Shown here piece by piece: positions 47,408-55,743 of a stretch of DNA of 64,000 nt. The translations under genes and the position numbers were made by a program. This stretch comes from Diaphorobacter sp. HDW4B (GTDB lineage Bacteria; Pseudomonadota; Gammaproteobacteria; Burkholderiales; Burkholderiaceae_C), in assembly GCF_011305535.1 (NCBI RefSeq), contig NZ_CP049905.1, positions 5,144,001-5,208,000 of the forward strand, read 5' to 3'. Positions within the stretch are counted from its first letter, which is position 1, and each line of letters begins with the position of its first letter. The notes under the pieces are model-generated. The model was not told the DNA's origin. It saw only the letters and a list, made by a program, of their open reading frames with translations, and made no database searches.

Positions 47408-49297
47408 TCAAGACTGGAATTGCTTCATGAAAGACCATTTGTTCCATTCATCGGAGATGAACTGACTTTGACCCGACGGATTCACACGCGAGTCATTGAT
47501 GACGGATCTACCCCGTTGCCCTAATTGCTGCACATAACCAGCGTCTTGCCCCGCTTTGATCAATGCTTGATTCAAACGTTTGACTACTGCTGCGGGCGTT
47601 CCCTTAGGTGCAAATAGGCCTGTCCAATCAGTGCCGCCTCCAGGCACCAGATTCACGCCGCTCAGCGAAGGCAGGCTGGAAGTCTTTGTGATACCGACTG
47701 CCTGCAGTTTTCCGGAACTGATGGATGGCAATAGCGAGGTCGCCGAATCACAAATAACATCAATGTGACCCGCCATCAAATCAGCCATACCGGGCCCAAT
47801 TCCCCTGTATGGAACATGAAATGCTTGAGGACTCATTGACTTCAGCACGCTCGCGCCGCACAAATGCGAGCCCGTTCCTGTGCCCCCACTTGCATAGGTT
47901 TTGGCTTGCGCCGCATTCGTTCCTGGTCGAACTGCCACGACCCAAGGAGCTTCAGTCGCCATGCCAACCATTTCAAAACTCGAGCTTGGCTGGTAGCCCG
48001 TACTTTGCATCAAATGCGGGCTCACAACATACCCTGTGTTATGCAACATCAGTGTGAGTCCATCGGGGCTGCTGGACAAAAGCCGCTTCGTCCCTAAGAC
48101 GCCACTGGCTCCCGGAACATTGTCCACAACCACCGCTGCTGCTAGATCTCTGGACAGCACCGAAGCAAGCGCTCGAGCATCAGAATCTATGGAGCTGCCT
48201 GCAGCAAAGGGTACGATGATCGTGATCGTTTTTCCATTGAACATTGCGGCTGTTGCGGGGTCAGCAGGCTCAGCAATTTGAGTGGCCGCCGGGGCTGCCG
48301 TTGGTACGGCAGCGGGCGCGGCGCTTGGTGTCAGGCCAGCCAGGGCCACTCGCGCAGTGCTGGCATAACGCCCACGGGGATACTCGCTGAGGTATGCGTT
48401 GTACATGGCCGCCGTATTGGCGCGCTGGGCCATCTCCCAGGCATCGATTTCTGGGTCGCGTTGTTCAGGAACGCCTGTGGGCACGGGCGTGATGCTCGCG
48501 ACCTGCGTGCCAGAGCCCGCCTTGAAATAAAAGTCCCCTTTGAGACTCCCCTCCACCCAAGGTTCTTGCTGCCCCTTGCTGGCCTTTTCGACTGCGGCTG
48601 ACACGCGTTTGAGCAGTTGTTCGATCGGTACGCCCGGCTCGTCGATGCTGCGCAGCAGCTCGGTGGTGTACAGCCCATTGCTGCCCGTGCCATCGGCGGC
48701 CACGCTGCCTGGGCGGGTGGCGAAGTGCATCAGCGTGCCGCTGGGGGCATCCTGCACGCGCGCCAGTCCTCGACTGCCGCTGCGGAAACTGCGCGCATAT
48801 GGGTTGTTGCGACAGGCGTCGAGCAGCAGGATTTTCACTCCCGCTTTGGCTTCATCCAGACGTTCAAGCAGATTGCTCAGATTCAGACTGTTGAGCGGGA
48901 CGTCTTCCTCGCTTTGGATCTCTGCATCCACAGCGGGCAGATAGTTGATCCCCTTGACCTGCACACCATGACCGGCATAGAACACGACGACTTCGTCGCC
49001 GGGCCGAATCTTGGTGGCAAAGCCATTGACGGTGCGGCCGATGTCTCGGCGCTTGAAGTTCTCCACTTGGGTCACTTCGAAGCCCAGCCGCTGAAGCTTG
49101 TTCTGCATGGCTCTGGCATCGTTCACCGGATTCTTGAGCGGACTATCGACATAGGATGCGTTGCCGACCACCAGCGCGAGTCGCGCCGCATGGGCAGGCA
49201 ATACCACCAGCACGGCAAGCCCTGCCAGCAGCAGCGTTCTACCGTTCGCAGTCAGCAACGCTTTCAGTTGCGAGCGCAGCAAGTTTCGAGTTTTCAT
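47408..49297 (-). CDS. Exported caspase fused to a BugD-like solute-binding domain (full form)
   Basis: 629 residues from the ATG at 49297 (GAGG upstream). Signal peptide to about residue 37. Dyad His110 (FYAGHGVQ) and Cys162 (LDACRNNP). TQVASITPVPTG linker, TAAMYNAYLSEYPRGRYASTARVAL module, then the Bug receptor (about 355-625): IVPFAAGSSIDSDAR, VDNVPGASGVLGTKRL, GSHLCGASVLKSM, HVPYRGIGPGMADLMAGHIDVICDS. It is the first caspase gene after the sigma/anti-sigma pair. Receptor and caspase domains both look intact. Confidence 0.9.
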   Translation of the reverse strand: MKTRNLLRSQLKALLTANGRTLLLAGLAVLVVLPAHAARLALVVGNASYVDSPLKNPVNDARAMQNKLQRLGFEVTQVENFKRRDIGRTVNGFATKIRPGDEVVVFYAGHGVQVKGINYLPAVDAEIQSEEDVPLNSLNLSNLLERLDEAKAGVKILLLDACRNNPYARSFRSGSRGLARVQDAPSGTLMHFATRPGSVAADGTGSNGLYTTELLRSIDEPGVPIEQLLKRVSAAVEKASKGQQEPWVEGSLKGDFYFKAGSGTQVASITPVPTGVPEQRDPEIDAWEMAQRANTAAMYNAYLSEYPRGRYASTARVALAGLTPSAAPAAVPTAAPAATQIAEPADPATAAMFNGKTITIIVPFAAGSSIDSDARALASVLSRDLAAAVVVDNVPGASGVLGTKRLLSSSPDGLTLMLHNTGYVVSPHLMQSTGYQPSSSFEMVGMATEAPWVVAVRPGTNAAQAKTYASGGTGTGSHLCGASVLKSMSPQAFHVPYRGIGPGMADLMAGHIDVICDSATSLLPSISSGKLQAVGITKTSSLPSLSGVNLVPGGGTDWTGLFAPKGTPAAVVKRLNQALIKAGQDAGYVQQLGQRGRSVINDSRVNPSGQSQFISDEWNKWSFMKQFQS

Positions 49298-49358
49298 GGG
49301 GATGTCCTCTCTGTCCATATCTGTTGAGTGTTCGTTTTTGTGATTTGCAATTGCCTTG

Positions 49359-50075
49359 TCATGTCGGCTGAATGCTGACCATCAGCGGCCCCTGCTTGGG
49401 AAGCACCAGCCCAAAGGGCTGAAGAGCATTCATCACGGCGGAACGCTGCTCAGGTGCGACCTGCGCCTCCAGCAGGAAACCTTGCTGGTGATCTCGTACT
49501 TGCACCGTCACTCCCACCGCTTCGAGTGCCGTTTTCAGTTGCTGCATATGCTGCCGAGGGTCACTCACCAACTTGAGTTGAACGTTGGCACCCAGGTCTG
49601 GGCCAGTCTTGGGGGTTTCCGGCAGAGGAGTCTGCAAATGCTGCAGTGCAATCGGTACCGCCAATGCAATCAAAGCGATGCCCGCGACCACTGCATAGCG
49701 TGATCCGAATCCCGTGCCACTCGGTTGAAAGAGACGGTTGATCCAATCGCCAATGCTGAAACCACGTGTTGGCGTTTGGGTTGCTGGCAAAGACTTTGTG
49801 CTGCTGATGCCCGAGGCGCGCAGCTTGTTCAGCATGCGTACTTCGCTCTCCTGGCTGAGCGCAGAAGAGTCCTCTTGGGCGTTGCGCTGCACGAAATACT
49901 GCAGCAGACGAGAGGCTTGTGTTGAACTCATGGCTGGAGTTCCTATGCTCGATGGGTCGATATCACTGTCGTCGGACAGGCCCGCCAGTGCTGCCAACCA
50001 TGCGCGCTCCGCTGGCGGAAGCTGCTGCAGATCCGCATGCTGACTGGGGATGGGGGGTGGCGCAGGAGACGACAT
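49359..50075 (-). CDS. Probable membrane-anchored anti-sigma factor
   Basis: 238 residues. A cytoplasmic N-terminal part of about 120 residues (Ser/Pro-rich, with helical segments AERAWLAALAGL and ASRLLQYFVQRNA), one membrane helix at about 125-145 (YAVVAGIALIALAVPIAL) and a periplasmic C-terminal domain of about 90 residues. It starts 9 bp after the sigma gene's stop, the classical sigma/anti-sigma arrangement. No zinc (ZAS) motif is present, so the family is not assigned. The periplasmic part could sense the envelope state and release the sigma factor. Confidence 0.68.
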   Translation of the reverse strand: MSSPAPPPIPSQHADLQQLPPAERAWLAALAGLSDDSDIDPSSIGTPAMSSTQASRLLQYFVQRNAQEDSSALSQESEVRMLNKLRASGISSTKSLPATQTPTRGFSIGDWINRLFQPSGTGFGSRYAVVAGIALIALAVPIALQHLQTPLPETPKTGPDLGANVQLKLVSDPRQHMQQLKTALEAVGVTVQVRDHQQGFLLEAQVAPEQRSAVMNALQPFGLVLPKQGPLMVSIQPT

Positions 50076-50084
50076 ACCAACCCC

Positions 50085-50708
50085 TCAATCCCTGCAGTGC
50101 TCAAAATAGTCGCGGGCCTTGCGAGTGGCCTCCAGGACTCGGTTGCGTGCAGCGGTTTCCTGTTTGGGCGTCGGTGGAGGGCTGGCACCGAACACCACCG
50201 CAATATCGGCTGCGGACTGTCCGCTGTACCACAGCCACAGCACATGGGCGCGATTCGGATCATCACGCTCAAGCTGGTGGGCTGCACGCTCGATGCAGAG
50301 CTTGAGCCAGCCGGGAGTCTCTGCGCTTTCTATGGACTCGACCATCACGTCGAGCACGTCGTCATTCAACAAAACTTCCAGCCGCTCCTGCCCACTGCCG
50401 CCGCGCTTCAGTGCTCCGCGCTCTCGCACCCAATCCACCAGCACGGATTGCACAATGGTCCACAGCCACACCACCGGGCGGATCTGCTCGTCGCACCGTG
50501 AACGGATAAATTTCATCCACACGTCGCTGAGCAGTTCCTCCGCATCACTTTCCGGCACCCGATGACGACGCAGAAAACCCATGACGCGGCTGCCCAACTG
50601 TCTGTGCAGGTGGAGCGCTGCTTGTTCCAGTTCGCCGCGCAGGACATGTTGCATCGCTTGCTCGGCAGCAAGCGAGTCGCGATCGGTGTGCCGCGAAGAG
50701 GGTGCCAT
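50085..50708 (-). CDS. ECF-type RNA polymerase sigma factor
   Basis: 207 residues. Region 2 (about 45-95) reads DAEELLSDVWMKFIRSR and VVWLWTIVQSVLVDWVRERG; region 4 (about 150-205) has LWYSGQSAADIAVVF and a downstream helix rich in Arg. A Pro-rich insert (GASPPPTPKQETA) within region 4 is unusual. There is no region 1 or 3, as expected for ECF factors. It sits in the middle of the caspase operon beside the membrane protein at 49359 and probably controls the operon, including itself. The start has only a weak ribosome site. Confidence 0.83.
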   Translation of the reverse strand: MAPSSRHTDRDSLAAEQAMQHVLRGELEQAALHLHRQLGSRVMGFLRRHRVPESDAEELLSDVWMKFIRSRCDEQIRPVVWLWTIVQSVLVDWVRERGALKRGGSGQERLEVLLNDDVLDVMVESIESAETPGWLKLCIERAAHQLERDDPNRAHVLWLWYSGQSAADIAVVFGASPPPTPKQETAARNRVLEATRKARDYFEHCRD

Positions 50709-50732
50709 GATGAATGCCGCTGAATGTCGTCT

Positions 50733-51362
50733 TTAATTGGCCCTGCGAATTTCCACTCGCCGATTCACCGCGGACTCCACCGCACCGAGTTGCAAAGGCT
50801 TGTCCGGACCAAAGCCATAGGCACCCAGTCGATCAGGCGCAACACCTTGCAGGATGAGGTGATTGCGCACCGCAATGGCGCGGGCACAGGAGAGTTGAAG
50901 GTTGGTGGCTCGGGACCCTGTAGCGTCGGTGTGTCCAGCCACGGCGACTCGGGCATTGGCCATGGATGGCGCTTTGAGCGCCGTTGCTAAATTGGCCAGC
51001 AGCACATTGCTGGTGGGCAGGATGCGATCAGATCCGGTCGCAAACTGAATGGACAGGTTGACCGATGGCGGTGGAGCCCCGCCCACATCACCTGCGTACA
51101 CCACACTCAGATTGCGGCTGGTGGAACCCGCCGATGCAGCGGTGTCGCTGCCACCTGCCTCGGGACAGGCATGGGTTGCTGCATCGGGAGCCGCCGTGCG
51201 GCGAAAGGCTTTGGATGGCAGCCCTCCGTCTTCGTCACCACCCAGAGCAGAAATGAGCTCTTCGCTGGTCGCCGAAGAAACCAGACTTTGTGCTCCACTC
51301 GCAGTGACGCTGAACGCAAGTACCACGGGAAGCAAGCGCACAAGCGCGTGAATGAATTGCAT
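50733..51362 (-). CDS. Exported OmpA-family (peptidoglycan-binding) protein
   Basis: 209 residues with GGAGAGG before the ATG. Signal peptide ending near GAQ; a variable Ser/Ala-rich linker; a C-terminal OmpA domain (about 105-207) with NLSIQFATGSDRILP, VAGHTDATGSRATNLQLSCARAIAV and GFGPDKPLQ...NRRVEI. The Asp in HTDAT and the Arg in SCARA are the diaminopimelate-binding pair. It would hold a complex on the cell wall. Confidence 0.88.
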   Translation of the reverse strand: MQFIHALVRLLPVVLAFSVTASGAQSLVSSATSEELISALGGDEDGGLPSKAFRRTAAPDAATHACPEAGGSDTAASAGSTSRNLSVVYAGDVGGAPPPSVNLSIQFATGSDRILPTSNVLLANLATALKAPSMANARVAVAGHTDATGSRATNLQLSCARAIAVRNHLILQGVAPDRLGAYGFGPDKPLQLGAVESAVNRRVEIRRAN

Positions 51363-51398
51363 GATCCTCTCCGTATTCGATCTATTTGTGAGGTGACG

Positions 51399-51929
51399 TC
51401 AGCGCGCCGTGATTTCTCGCAGGGTGGCCACCGCCGAGCCGTACGCTTGGGACACGCCAAACTGCCCTTGCACGACATCCGCCTGCAGCTTCAACAGATC
51501 CAGCGGCTGCGGCGTGACCACTGCAACCAAGTAACCGACACCAGCAGGCCCATACGCCTTCAATTGCCAACTCGCTCTGGGCAATCGGGTCACGCCGGAC
51601 TGGATGTAATTGGCGCCATCCATGGAATTGGGGAAGACAACATTCAAAGTACGGCCATCTGTTGTGATCTGGTAGAGGTACAGATAGCCAGCTTGGTTGG
51701 TCCCCACCTCCACAGCGAGCGTTTGGCCGGTCACGACGGGATCCGGCTGCGTGATCATGCGTACCCCTGCATCGGGCTGAGCGCCTTGCACCAAAGCATC
51801 CATGCGCTGGAGCAACACGCTGCGATCCTGCTGCGGGGGGGAGGTCTGGCAACCCACTGCCACGAGGGTAGAAGCAACGAGCAATGTGAGTTGAGCGAGG
51901 CGGCGGTTGACTGAGTTCATTCGGTACAT
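51399..51929 (-). CDS. DUF4384 lipoprotein
   Basis: 176 residues from the ATG at 51929 (GAGG 8 bp upstream; ATG at 51920 is possible). Lipobox LVAVGC (Cys at about 27). The DUF4384-like domain (about 60-155) reads AGYLYLYQITTDGRTLNVVFPNSMDGANYIQSGV and is very similar to the C-terminus of the caspase at 36753. It is probably an outer-membrane lipoprotein facing the periplasm. It lies between the two OmpA-like genes. Confidence 0.82.
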   Translation of the reverse strand: MYRMNSVNRRLAQLTLLVASTLVAVGCQTSPPQQDRSVLLQRMDALVQGAQPDAGVRMITQPDPVVTGQTLAVEVGTNQAGYLYLYQITTDGRTLNVVFPNSMDGANYIQSGVTRLPRASWQLKAYGPAGVGYLVAVVTPQPLDLLKLQADVVQGQFGVSQAYGSAVATLREITAR

Positions 51930-51939
51930 GGCAGTGTCC

Positions 51940-52569
51940 TCAAGGTGTGGAGACCAGACGCCCACCCGCAGGCGCCGATTGCGGCGCTGGCGATGGTTGG
52001 AGCGGAATGGCGACAGCCGGTTGGCCAACGGATGCGTCAAGAATCACGCGACGGACTTCCACCCGGCGGTTGACCGCAGCCCTTGGGTTGCCGGGATCTG
52101 CCAGACGTGTGAAGCCAAATCCAGCTGCCTGCAAGCGATTGGGATTGAGTCCGTGGCGAACAATCAGGTATTGCTTGACCGCGTTGGCACGCTCCAGTGA
52201 CAACCTGTTGTTGTACTCGGCACTGCCTGATGCATCGGTGTGACCTCCCAGTTGGAAGCCCCACTTCATCAGGCTTTTGTGGTTCAGTGCGGCACCCAGT
52301 TCGTCCAGTTGCATACGGCCATGTGGCAGCAGTTCGGCCGAGTCATAGGCAAACTGCACGTTCAGGTCCACTGCTGGCTGGTAGGCAGGCGTCTGGTTCG
52401 ATACTCCATTGCCTGCACGGTCCAGCACGATGTCTTTGCTGAGTGACTTGACGATGGTGTCGGAGCCTACGAGAGGCGCTTGCTCCGATGGTTGGGCAAA
52501 GCTTGTCGAACTGCAGAGTAGCATCATGACGGCGATGCGCGCCGCATGTTTGTTGATGAAGTGATTCAT
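51940..52569 (-). CDS. Exported OmpA-family (peptidoglycan-binding) protein
   Basis: 209 residues. Signal peptide ending near SFA; then SKDIVLDRAGN, a motif shared with the protein at 53478. OmpA domain (about 70-175) with NVQFAYDSAELLP, LGGHTDASGSAEYNNRLSLERANAV and GFGFTRLADPGNPRAAVNRRVEV, all binding residues present. A Pro/Ala-rich tail follows. It is distinct from the OmpA-like protein at 50733 and is not a simple duplicate. Confidence 0.88.
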   Translation of the reverse strand: MNHFINKHAARIAVMMLLCSSTSFAQPSEQAPLVGSDTIVKSLSKDIVLDRAGNGVSNQTPAYQPAVDLNVQFAYDSAELLPHGRMQLDELGAALNHKSLMKWGFQLGGHTDASGSAEYNNRLSLERANAVKQYLIVRHGLNPNRLQAAGFGFTRLADPGNPRAAVNRRVEVRRVILDASVGQPAVAIPLQPSPAPQSAPAGGRLVSTP

Positions 52570-52585
52570 GGTGGCTCGTCCCTTC

Positions 52586-53446
52586 TCAGCGCTGGGACAG
52601 CGGGGTCACCACCTGCTCGATGGCAGGATAGGAACCCTCAGGCACCAATTGCAGGTACTGGCTGCCGCGTGCGCCATCCTGACGATAGACGGGCTGGCTG
52701 CTGCGAGCCTCGGCGTTCGCTCGCGGGTGGCGGATAGTCAGCACATACCGTTCATTGGGCGCCCCGCCGAATTTGAAGTAGGCATTGGGCTCCAGTGGAA
52801 GTTCGACGACTTCACCGGGATTGCTTTGTACCGATGTACCTGGACGAGGCCACACCTGTCCCGTGCGTTGGCCACGCCATGGACTGTCACCTACCACTTG
52901 ATCGATGGCGGCGACCGATTCGAAACTGGTGGCATAGCGCACCTTGAATCGCTCGCCTCGCGCAATGCCTTTTGACACGGGTCGCACTTCGCGCCGCTGA
53001 CCCGCTGCATCCAACACGACGTAGCTGACCGTCAGACCTTGGTAGTTCAAGCCAGTGTTCCACTGTTGCGCCGCCTGCGCAGCAGCTTGTCCAAGCAAAG
53101 GAAGCTCTGGCTGGCCAAGAATCACGGGGGCCGCTTCAAACGAGGGCGCGGGAGCAGGAGTGGCGACAGGCGGAATGAATTCCTGCAACGTGACAGGCGC
53201 ACTGACAGTGAGCACCACTGGTGTGACAACCTGCTCAATCCATTGGCCGAACGACACAAATGGACTGGCGATGACGGTAGTGGCAGCTGTGGCGGCAACG
53301 GGCGCGCTGGTAGGCTCGACGATCACGGTCTTGCCTCCCGTGGCCTGAGCATGCGCGGCCTGGGTCAACAAGCCCATGGCCACGAACAGCAAGGCTGGGA
53401 TGGGTTTTACCGACGATGCGTGGCAATCGCGTGGTGTGTGCAACAT
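52586..53446 (-). CDS. Exported protein of the caspase operon, DUF4384-like C-terminal half
   Basis: 286 residues, GGAG before the ATG. Signal peptide ending near AHA; an Ala/Pro/Val-rich linker to about 125, then a beta-rich domain (SKGIARGERFKVRYATSFESVAAIDQVVGD and PLEPNAYFKFGGAPNERYVLTI) that looks like DUF4384. The heptad IEQVVTP occurs twice, near residue 69 and near residue 277, which may be a recurring contact motif. No family was confidently assigned. Confidence 0.68.
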   Translation of the reverse strand: MLHTPRDCHASSVKPIPALLFVAMGLLTQAAHAQATGGKTVIVEPTSAPVAATAATTVIASPFVSFGQWIEQVVTPVVLTVSAPVTLQEFIPPVATPAPAPSFEAAPVILGQPELPLLGQAAAQAAQQWNTGLNYQGLTVSYVVLDAAGQRREVRPVSKGIARGERFKVRYATSFESVAAIDQVVGDSPWRGQRTGQVWPRPGTSVQSNPGEVVELPLEPNAYFKFGGAPNERYVLTIRHPRANAEARSSQPVYRQDGARGSQYLQLVPEGSYPAIEQVVTPLSQR

Positions 53447-53477
53447 AGGTGGTTCTCCGATTTGGACGTGTCTTGCT

Positions 53478-54086
53478 TCACAGCACGTGGGCTATGCGTA
53501 CCGTGGTAACCAACCCTTGACCTGAAGGATTGAGGACATAGGTCGACTCAGGAGTGTTTTGCGTGTCCAGGCGAATGTCCTTGCTAGCCCCCCCTTTGAA
53601 GCCCGCCAGCCAGTTGCCAAGCCATCCAGAAATGCCTTGAGGTACATCGACTGGCTCAAGCACCACATGAAGGCGATCCTCACCAGACGTGCCCGTCAGC
53701 ACCATGCGAGGCGACACGGTTTCCTGCCCCACACGAACATGCCCACTCCAAACCAGACTGGTGACCCCAGCAGGGTTTGTGTTGTGGATGGAGACTTTGC
53801 CGCTACGTGATGCCAGCAACTTCACGCGAAGTCGCTCACCGGTGCGAAACAGGGAATTCGTGGACCGAGGCGTGAGCGTACCGTCTGGGCTCTCCACAAG
53901 AACACTCAGCGCCATGGCATCCGATGTCGCAGGCGTCGACACGGTCGTGACCGGACTGATGCGGTCGAGCACGATGTCCTTGGTATCTGCCAGTACGCCC
54001 ATGGACGCACTCAGCGAAATGGCCGCAGCAACGACGCAGTGAAAGCGAAGCGTGCGGGGCATGCGAAAAGTCTTTTGGAAACTCAT
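53478..54086 (-). CDS. Exported protein of the caspase operon, DUF4384-like
   Basis: 202 residues from the ATG at 54086, strong GGAG site. Signal peptide ending near VLA; then TKDIVLDRI, shared with the OmpA-like protein at 51940, and a DUF4384-like domain SLFRTGERLRVKLLASRSGKVSIHNTNPAG. First gene of the operon, so the promoter should lie just upstream. Function unknown. Confidence 0.68.
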   Translation of the reverse strand: MSFQKTFRMPRTLRFHCVVAAAISLSASMGVLADTKDIVLDRISPVTTVSTPATSDAMALSVLVESPDGTLTPRSTNSLFRTGERLRVKLLASRSGKVSIHNTNPAGVTSLVWSGHVRVGQETVSPRMVLTGTSGEDRLHVVLEPVDVPQGISGWLGNWLAGFKGGASKDIRLDTQNTPESTYVLNPSGQGLVTTVRIAHVL

Positions 54087-54116
54087 ATCACCTCTCCTTT
54101 GATTGCAATGGATGAA

Positions 54117-54129
54117 CGTCAAATTGACG
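54117..54129. promoter_or_regulatory. Palindrome upstream of the caspase operon; rest of the region without a clear gene
   Basis: CGTCAA-A-TTGACG is a perfect palindrome 30 bp before the first start codon of the operon. The 586-bp interval 54087-54672 also holds the operon promoter, but I cannot identify an ECF-type -35/-10 with confidence. The only other candidate there is the weak open frame at 54334-54642. Confidence 0.45.
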
Positions 54130-54333
54130 GGCAATTCAAACGACTCAACCACTACAGACGAAGTCCTCATGAAAACGTCAGAACACTGAGAATTAAATCA
54201 ATTTGGTTCACCAATTTTGAATATTTGACAGCCTGAGACAGGGATGACGAACAGCGCTAAGACAGCCAGATTCATATAACCGCCATAGCCAAGCTCTGAG
54301 TATCTTCCAAATCGGGTAGGCAAGTTCATTTCG

Positions 54334-54642
54334 TTACACCCCAAATTCATCCATCTGGAGATTCAAACACCTGACATATTCCGGTTTGGGTTTGTCCATG
54401 CGCCCAATCTCGACGAGATGTACACATGTGATCTCCTCAACTACTAGTGCCAGCGCTGTGCTTGCCAAGAGTAGTAGTTGAATGTTGTCTTTTTGCTGCA
54501 TCGGATGCTGAACAACAGTGCGTCCTGCCAATGGCCACTCTGAGTTTGGGATACCAAGTGGTAAAGATTTGACTTGCAGTCGTTGAGAGCGAGTGTGTAC
54601 GCATATAGGAATGCCAATGAAATCCCAGAAATTGCTTCCCAT
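54334..54642 (-). CDS. Hypothetical protein, weakly supported
   Basis: 102 residues, ATG at 54642 without a good ribosome site. It contains a moderately hydrophobic stretch (NIQLLLLASTALALVVEE). No homology recognised. It lies between the IS481 copy and the caspase operon and might be a remnant disrupted by the insertion. Confidence 0.25.
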   Translation of the reverse strand: MGSNFWDFIGIPICVHTRSQRLQVKSLPLGIPNSEWPLAGRTVVQHPMQQKDNIQLLLLASTALALVVEEITCVHLVEIGRMDKPKPEYVRCLNLQMDEFGV

Positions 54643-54672
54643 CGCCCAGCAGCTCGCATTGAAGTTGTTAGA

Positions 54673-55743
54673 TGTCAGGTCCCGGATGATTGGATCGTAA
54701 AAACCAAGCGTCCGCTACTGTTCAGCCGAGAGGTACTCAAAGCGGTTGTGGCAACATGGCGCATCGAGACAGGAGAGACGCCATGCTGATCTCATTGCAC
54801 AAGAACGCAACCACCACGCCAGCGATTCGCCTGGCGCTGCAGCAATCGAGTGCGTCCGACCACGAGCTTGCGCAGCAATATGGCATTGGACTTGGTACGG
54901 TGCGCAAGTGGCGCCATCGCACAAGCGTGCAGGATGAAAGCCATACCGCTCATCACCTGCAGACAACGCTCAACGCAGCGCAGGAAGAGCTGGTGATCTA
55001 TCTGCGATCTCAACTGCTGCTGCCTCTGGATGATTTGCTGGCAGTCGTTCACGAATTCATTGAACCTGCGATGAGCCGCTCGGCGCTGGATCGATTGCTG
55101 CGTCGCCGAGGACATTCGCGCTTACCCACGGCCGTTCGAGCCGAGCACGAAAGCAAACCGTTCAAAGCCTATGAGCCGGGCTATGTGCACATTGATGTGA
55201 AGTACCTGCCCCAGATGCAGGATGAGAACAAGCGCCGATATGTCTTTGTTGCCATTGACCGAGCTACGCGTTGGGTGTTCATCCAGATCAAGCAATACAA
55301 GACGGCAGCGGCTGCGCACGCGTTTTTGGCGACCCTGAAGAAAGCTGCTTGCTTCAAGATTCGCACGATCCTCACAGATAACGGCAAAGAGTTCTCGGAT
55401 CGTCTGTTTGGCAAGCACGAGAAGCAACCAAGCGGTGATCACGAGTTTGATTTACTGTGCAAGGAACTCGGTATAGAGCACCGACTCACACGGCCCAGAA
55501 CGCCACGTACCAACGGAATGGTGGAGCGCTTCAACGGAAGGCTCAGCCAAGTGCTGCGCACGCATCACTTCAACAGTGCAGAGGATCTAGAGAAGACGCT
55601 TCATCGCTTTGTGTGGCTGTACAACCAGCAGATTCCACAGAAAGCTCTGCGGCATGAAACGCCCGTTCAGGCCCTCAAGCGATGGCAGGCGTCACATCCA
55701 AAATTGTTTGAAAAGAACGTGCGCAATCATCCGGGACCTGACA
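54673..55743 (+). mobile_element. IS481-family insertion sequence, copy 2
   Basis: 1071 bp, same 19-bp inverted repeats as copy 1. Flanked by the 6-bp direct repeat GTTAGA (54667-54672 and 55744-55749), a different target from that of copy 1, so it is an independent simple insertion. Orientation opposite to copy 1, so recombination between the two would invert the 18-kb segment between them. Confidence 0.95.

Noticed and set aside
54690-54782. N-terminal extension of the IS481 transposase starting at a TTG
   Set aside because: A clear AGGAG site precedes the ATG at 54783, where the conserved HTH region begins; the extension overlaps the terminal repeat.
35572-55743. Composite transposon formed by the two IS481 copies carrying the caspase operon
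   Set aside because: Each copy has its own intact 6-bp target duplication, different from the other, so each arrived by itself; a composite unit would have one duplication outside both copies.
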